From contig CAYPIE010000168.1 of assembly GCA_964410665.1 (NCBI GenBank), forward strand, positions 1 to 7,612: DNA of 7,612 nucleotides, given 5' to 3'. The notes beneath the pieces were generated by a model, which had not been told where the DNA came from, did no database searches, and saw nothing but the letters and a program-made list of their open reading frames with translations. Position 1 is the stretch's first letter, and the number at the start of each line of letters is the position of its first letter. Shown here in pieces: positions 5,745 to 7,612 of this stretch. A program made the translations under genes and the position numbers. This DNA comes from CAYPIE01 sp964410665 (GTDB taxonomy: Bacteria > Planctomycetota > Planctomycetia > Gemmatales > Gemmataceae).

Positions 5745-6815
5745 ATGCAGTCGTCCATCGCTCGGCGCGTCAAGGTAAGCGAATGCTTCCGCCGGGACGG
5801 TTGGGTCGATGTCGCCGACACGGTCTTCGTACCAAGTCAGTTCCAAGTCCTCAATCATGCGCAAATCGTCCTCGTTGGCGCGGCCATAGGTGGCCAGGTA
5901 GTTGCCGATCAAGCTGCTGGTGGCGCCGACGTAAAAGATCCAACTCTGCAAATCGCGTAGGTTCTTTTCCCGGCCGCCGGCGACCTTCAGATCGACACGG
6001 GGGAGGATAAGCCGCATCACGGCGACGATCTTGAGGATTTCCATGGGCCGCAACGGCTCGAGGTGCCCGAGCGGCGTGCCCGGGATCGGGTAGAGGAAGT
6101 TTAAGGGGGTGACATTGGGATTCAGCTCTTTGAGGCTGAAGGCCAGGCTGACCCGATCTTCGACCGTCTCGCCCATGCCGAAGATGCAGCCGCAGCAGGT
6201 TTCCAAGCCCACCTTCTGCGCCAGCCGGACCGTGTCGACCCGCTCCTGCCAAGTGTGTGTCTTAACGATGTTGGGGAAATGCTCGCGCGACGTCTCCAGG
6301 TTGTGGTTGATGCGGCGAATTCCGGCCGCTTTCAGGTCTCGGGCCTGCTCCTCGGTGAGCCGGCCGAGGGTGGCGCAGTGACAGATACTATCAACCTCTT
6401 TCATTTTCTCGATGGCGGCCATGATCGTCGGCCACTCTTTTTTGTTCGGGCCACGACCACTGTTGACCAGGCCAAAGGCGCTGGCGCCGCGGTTACGCGC
6501 ATCGGTGCAAGCCGCGCCTACTTGGTCGGCGTCCATCATGGCGTGGGGGGTGATGCCGGTGTCATGGTGGGCGCTTTGGGCACAAAACCCGCAGTCTTCG
6601 GAGCAGCTGCCAAACTTGCTAGCGATGATGCTACAGAAGGTGACCTGTTTGCCGTGAAAGTGACGGCGAACCTTGTGCGCTGCATAAAACAGGTCATACA
6701 CTTCTTCGCCATCGATCGGCAGGCGGAACAGAGCATCGGCCTCGGCCGGGGTGATCGAGCCGCCGTCGATGACGCGGCGAGAAATGCTCAGGACGTCGGG
6801 AAATGGCGTCGTCAT
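5727..6815 (-). CDS. bioB: Biotin synthase BioB (radical SAM)
   Basis: BioB inserts sulfur into dethiobiotin to make biotin, the last step of the pathway, using S-adenosylmethionine and two iron-sulfur clusters in the cytoplasm. The 362-residue product has the radical SAM triad Cys71-x3-Cys75-x2-Cys78. Also present are the substrate segment NHNLETS (170-176), the family signature IFGMGE (211-216) and GGRE (280-283) with Arg282, equivalent to E. coli Arg260. Of the E. coli auxiliary cluster cysteines, Cys128 matches Cys147 and Cys188 matches Cys207. The Cys97 position, however, is Gly115 (AFGLVNSG). The Cys188 region reads CCGC (207-210), and an extra Cys145 is present. The start at 6815 is set by AGGAG 10 nt upstream (6826-6830) and by the family's normal length. 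The frame stays open to 6983, but those 56 residues are not BioB-like. No other biotin genes are in the window, so this is a lone bioB, divergent from a secreted-protein gene. Confidence 0.95.
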   Translation of the reverse strand: MTTPFPDVLSISRRVIDGGSITPAEADALFRLPIDGEEVYDLFYAAHKVRRHFHGKQVTFCSIIASKFGSCSEDCGFCAQSAHHDTGITPHAMMDADQVGAACTDARNRGASAFGLVNSGRGPNKKEWPTIMAAIEKMKEVDSICHCATLGRLTEEQARDLKAAGIRRINHNLETSREHFPNIVKTHTWQERVDTVRLAQKVGLETCCGCIFGMGETVEDRVSLAFSLKELNPNVTPLNFLYPIPGTPLGHLEPLRPMEILKIVAVMRLILPRVDLKVAGGREKNLRDLQSWIFYVGATSSLIGNYLATYGRANEDDLRMIEDLELTWYEDRVGDIDPTVPAEAFAYLDAPSDGRLHSLPLV

Positions 6816-6825
6816 GGCAGGCAAT

Positions 6826-6830
6826 CTCCT
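6826..6830 (-). promoter_or_regulatory. Ribosome binding site deciding the bioB start
   Basis: AGGAG, within AAGGAGA on the minus strand, is 10 nt upstream of the ATG at 6815. It supports the short form over the extended frame. Confidence 0.65.
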
Positions 6831-6955
6831 TGCACAGGCGGATTTGGGCGGCAAGTGCTTAAAGAGCAAAGTAGGAAAAATGATTGGCCACGGGTAGTGG
6901 CAAGGCCGTAGTGTTTGCGACCGTTCTGTCCCTGGAAGACGGAAGTGGTTGCGCA

Positions 6956-6961
6956 TACAAT
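6956..6961 (+). promoter_or_regulatory. Candidate -10 box for the PSVSYAV-repeat protein gene
   Basis: TACAAT matches five of six positions of the sigma70 -10 consensus. It lies 37 nt upstream of the ATG at 6999, giving a leader of roughly 30 nt. The -35 region at 17-nt spacing (TGGAAG, 6933-6938) matches only three of six, so this is tentative. Confidence 0.35.
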
Positions 6962-6986
6962 GATCACCGCTGGGGTGCGTCACTAC

Positions 6987-6991
6987 AGGAG
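6987..6991 (+). promoter_or_regulatory. Ribosome binding site deciding the start of the PSVSYAV-repeat protein
   Basis: AGGAG is 7 nt before the ATG at 6999. That ATG also begins the signal peptide, so it is preferred to the ATG at 6915. Confidence 0.8.
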
Positions 6992-6998
6992 AAAGCCG

Positions 6999-7373
6999 AT
7001 GAGACGAATGCTATGTGCGGGCTTCCTGGCCCTATTCCTGAGCTTGCCGGCCTCGGCGCAGGTGATCTTGCCACCAGTCGTTGAGGTCCAGTCCGCTCCG
7101 GTGGTAACCTATCGGGTTCCAACCACGTCCACGATTGTCCGATATGCTCCGTCGGTGAGCTATGCAGTTCCATCGGTGAGCTATGCGGTCCCGTCCGTCA
7201 GCTATGCGGTGCCGTCGGTGAGCTACTCGGTTCCGGTGCGGACCGTCACCAGCTATAGTGTTCCGGTGGTGACCAGTCCGGTGGTCGTGGCTTCGCCGCA
7301 AACGGTGGTGACGTACCGACGTGGGCTGGGAATCTTCCGGCCGCGGACCACGGTTCAATACATCTACCCATGA
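6999..7373 (+). CDS. Small secreted PSVSYAV-repeat protein, function unknown
   Basis: I recognise no functional family. The 124-residue product starts with a textbook signal peptide (MRRMLCAGFLALFLSLPASA, predicted cut before Gln21), so it is exported. The mature protein is rich in Val, Ser, Pro, Tyr and Thr. Its core is four tandem seven-residue repeats, PSVSYAV three times and PSVSYSV once (51-78), flanked by looser VPV/VTSYSVPV copies (about 79-101). The C-terminal end is basic and aromatic (TYRRGLGIFRPRTTVQYIYP, 105-124). Short repeat-rich exported proteins of this flavour are, from memory, frequent in planctomycetes, where an envelope role has been guessed but not shown. The start is firmly set by AGGAG (6987-6991), 7 nt before the ATG. 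The frame is open further upstream, to 6915, but that part lacks sense. The gene diverges from bioB across 183 bp and is followed by a strong hairpin. Confidence 0.8.
   Translation: MRRMLCAGFLALFLSLPASAQVILPPVVEVQSAPVVTYRVPTTSTIVRYAPSVSYAVPSVSYAVPSVSYAVPSVSYSVPVRTVTSYSVPVVTSPVVVASPQTVVTYRRGLGIFRPRTTVQYIYP
7149..7232 (+). repeat. Four in-frame 21-bp tandem repeats
   Basis: Units 7149-7169, 7170-7190, 7191-7211 and 7212-7232 each encode PSVSYAV (the last PSVSYSV). Nearly all base differences between units are in third codon positions. The only amino-acid change is Ala to Ser in unit four. Confidence 0.9.
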
Positions 7374-7405
7374 GTATAGTGTTGCTGTGCTGGGTTGTCT
7401 GTCAT

Positions 7406-7425
7406 CCCCGGACGTGAGTCCGGGG
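7406..7425. other. Perfect 8-bp hairpin after the PSVSYAV-repeat protein gene
   Basis: CCCCGGAC and GTCCGGGG pair perfectly around the 4-nt loop GTGA, 32 nt past the stop codon at 7373. The stem is strong and well placed to end transcription. No T-run follows (CTCGCCTAAG does), so it could be a terminator without a U-tract, a 3'-stabilising structure, or one copy of a dispersed palindromic element. Confidence 0.5.
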
Positions 7426-7433
7426 CTCGCCTA

Positions 7434-7612
7434 AGAGGCAGAAGCGCCTGCGGTGCGGGGAAAGCGGCAGAGGCGATTGCATTTGCGGTGCGGCAGAGGC
7501 GTTTGCGGTGCGGGGAAAGAGGCAGAAGCGTTTGCGATGCGGAAGCGGCAGAGGCGTTTGCGGTGCGGGGAAAGCGGCAGAGGCGCTTGCGGTGCGGGGA
7601 AAGAGGCAGAGG
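7434..7612. repeat. 29-bp tandem repeat array, right end
   Basis: About seven units are visible before the window ends. Full units are 29 bp, begin AG(A/C)GGCAGAGGCG and end GCGGTGCGGGGAA. The first octet alternates between AGAGGCAG and AGCGGCAG. Some units are altered: the second carries an extra 5-bp ATTGC-like insertion and lacks the end GGGAA, and the fourth is shortened to about 26 bp. The unit is the reverse complement of the array at 1-77. Relative to the gene just upstream, both arrays point the same way. Confidence 0.9.

Noticed and set aside
4882..5778. A 298-codon plus-strand open frame
   Set aside because: It runs antisense across the beta-repeat protein gene, has no recognisable domain, signal or ribosome binding site, and its composition is that of a shadow frame in GC-rich DNA.
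6255..6911. A 218-codon plus-strand open frame
   Set aside because: It is antisense to bioB, which is certain, and reads as a shadow with no recognisable motif.
6816..6983. N-terminal extension of BioB
   Set aside because: The extra 56 residues do not resemble BioB, and the ATG at 6815 has a good ribosome binding site and gives normal family length.
1..7612. The inverted repeats at both ends as terminal inverted repeats of a mobile element
   Set aside because: The content is housekeeping (recA, bioB), with no transposase, integrase or passenger genes. The repeats are multi-copy tandem arrays cut by the window edge rather than single defined termini.
7434..7612. CRISPR array
   Set aside because: The repeats are directly adjacent with no unique spacers, and there are no cas genes.

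Overview
This GC-rich window looks like chromosomal DNA of a planctomycete, most likely of the Gemmataceae type. I infer this from a serine/threonine kinase of the style that is hugely expanded in that family, a short secreted protein made of PSVSYAV repeats, a bacterial RecA and a secreted prolyl oligopeptidase. No operon of matching functions is present. The seven genes look like independently expressed single genes. Most are preceded by their own ribosome binding site, and two gene pairs diverge from shared intergenic regions.

Layout, left to right. Positions 1-77 hold a 29-bp tandem repeat. recA (116-1246, minus) and a secreted S9A prolyl oligopeptidase gene (1611-3704, plus) diverge from a 364-bp intergenic region, which carries an operator-like palindrome on the recA side. 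The peptidase gene converges, 19 bp apart, on a kinase gene (3724-4428, minus) that breaks off in the middle of its catalytic domain. Upstream of the kinase is an AT-rich island with a likely promoter. Next come a small barnase/RNase Sa-like ribonuclease gene (4538-4855, minus), a secreted protein with a six-fold repeat that looks like a beta-solenoid (5052-5543, minus), and biotin synthase bioB (5727-6815, minus). bioB diverges from the gene for the repeat-containing secreted protein (6999-7373, plus). Positions 7434-7612 hold more copies of the repeat found at position 1, in inverted orientation.

The two repeat arrays reach the very ends of the window. In both cases they sit just 3' of a gene and in the same orientation relative to that gene. 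The window may therefore be a complete contig whose assembly stopped in a dispersed repeat. I see no CRISPR array, tRNA, rRNA, transposase or phage gene.

The observations most worth following up are: a BioB that lacks the cysteine equivalent to E. coli Cys97 and carries a CCGC motif at the Cys188 position; a ribonuclease with an intact catalytic tetrad, an altered base-recognition loop, no export signal and no adjacent inhibitor; the unnamed six-fold repeat protein; and the orientation-conserved 29-bp minisatellite. I did not find a convincing new multi-gene system.
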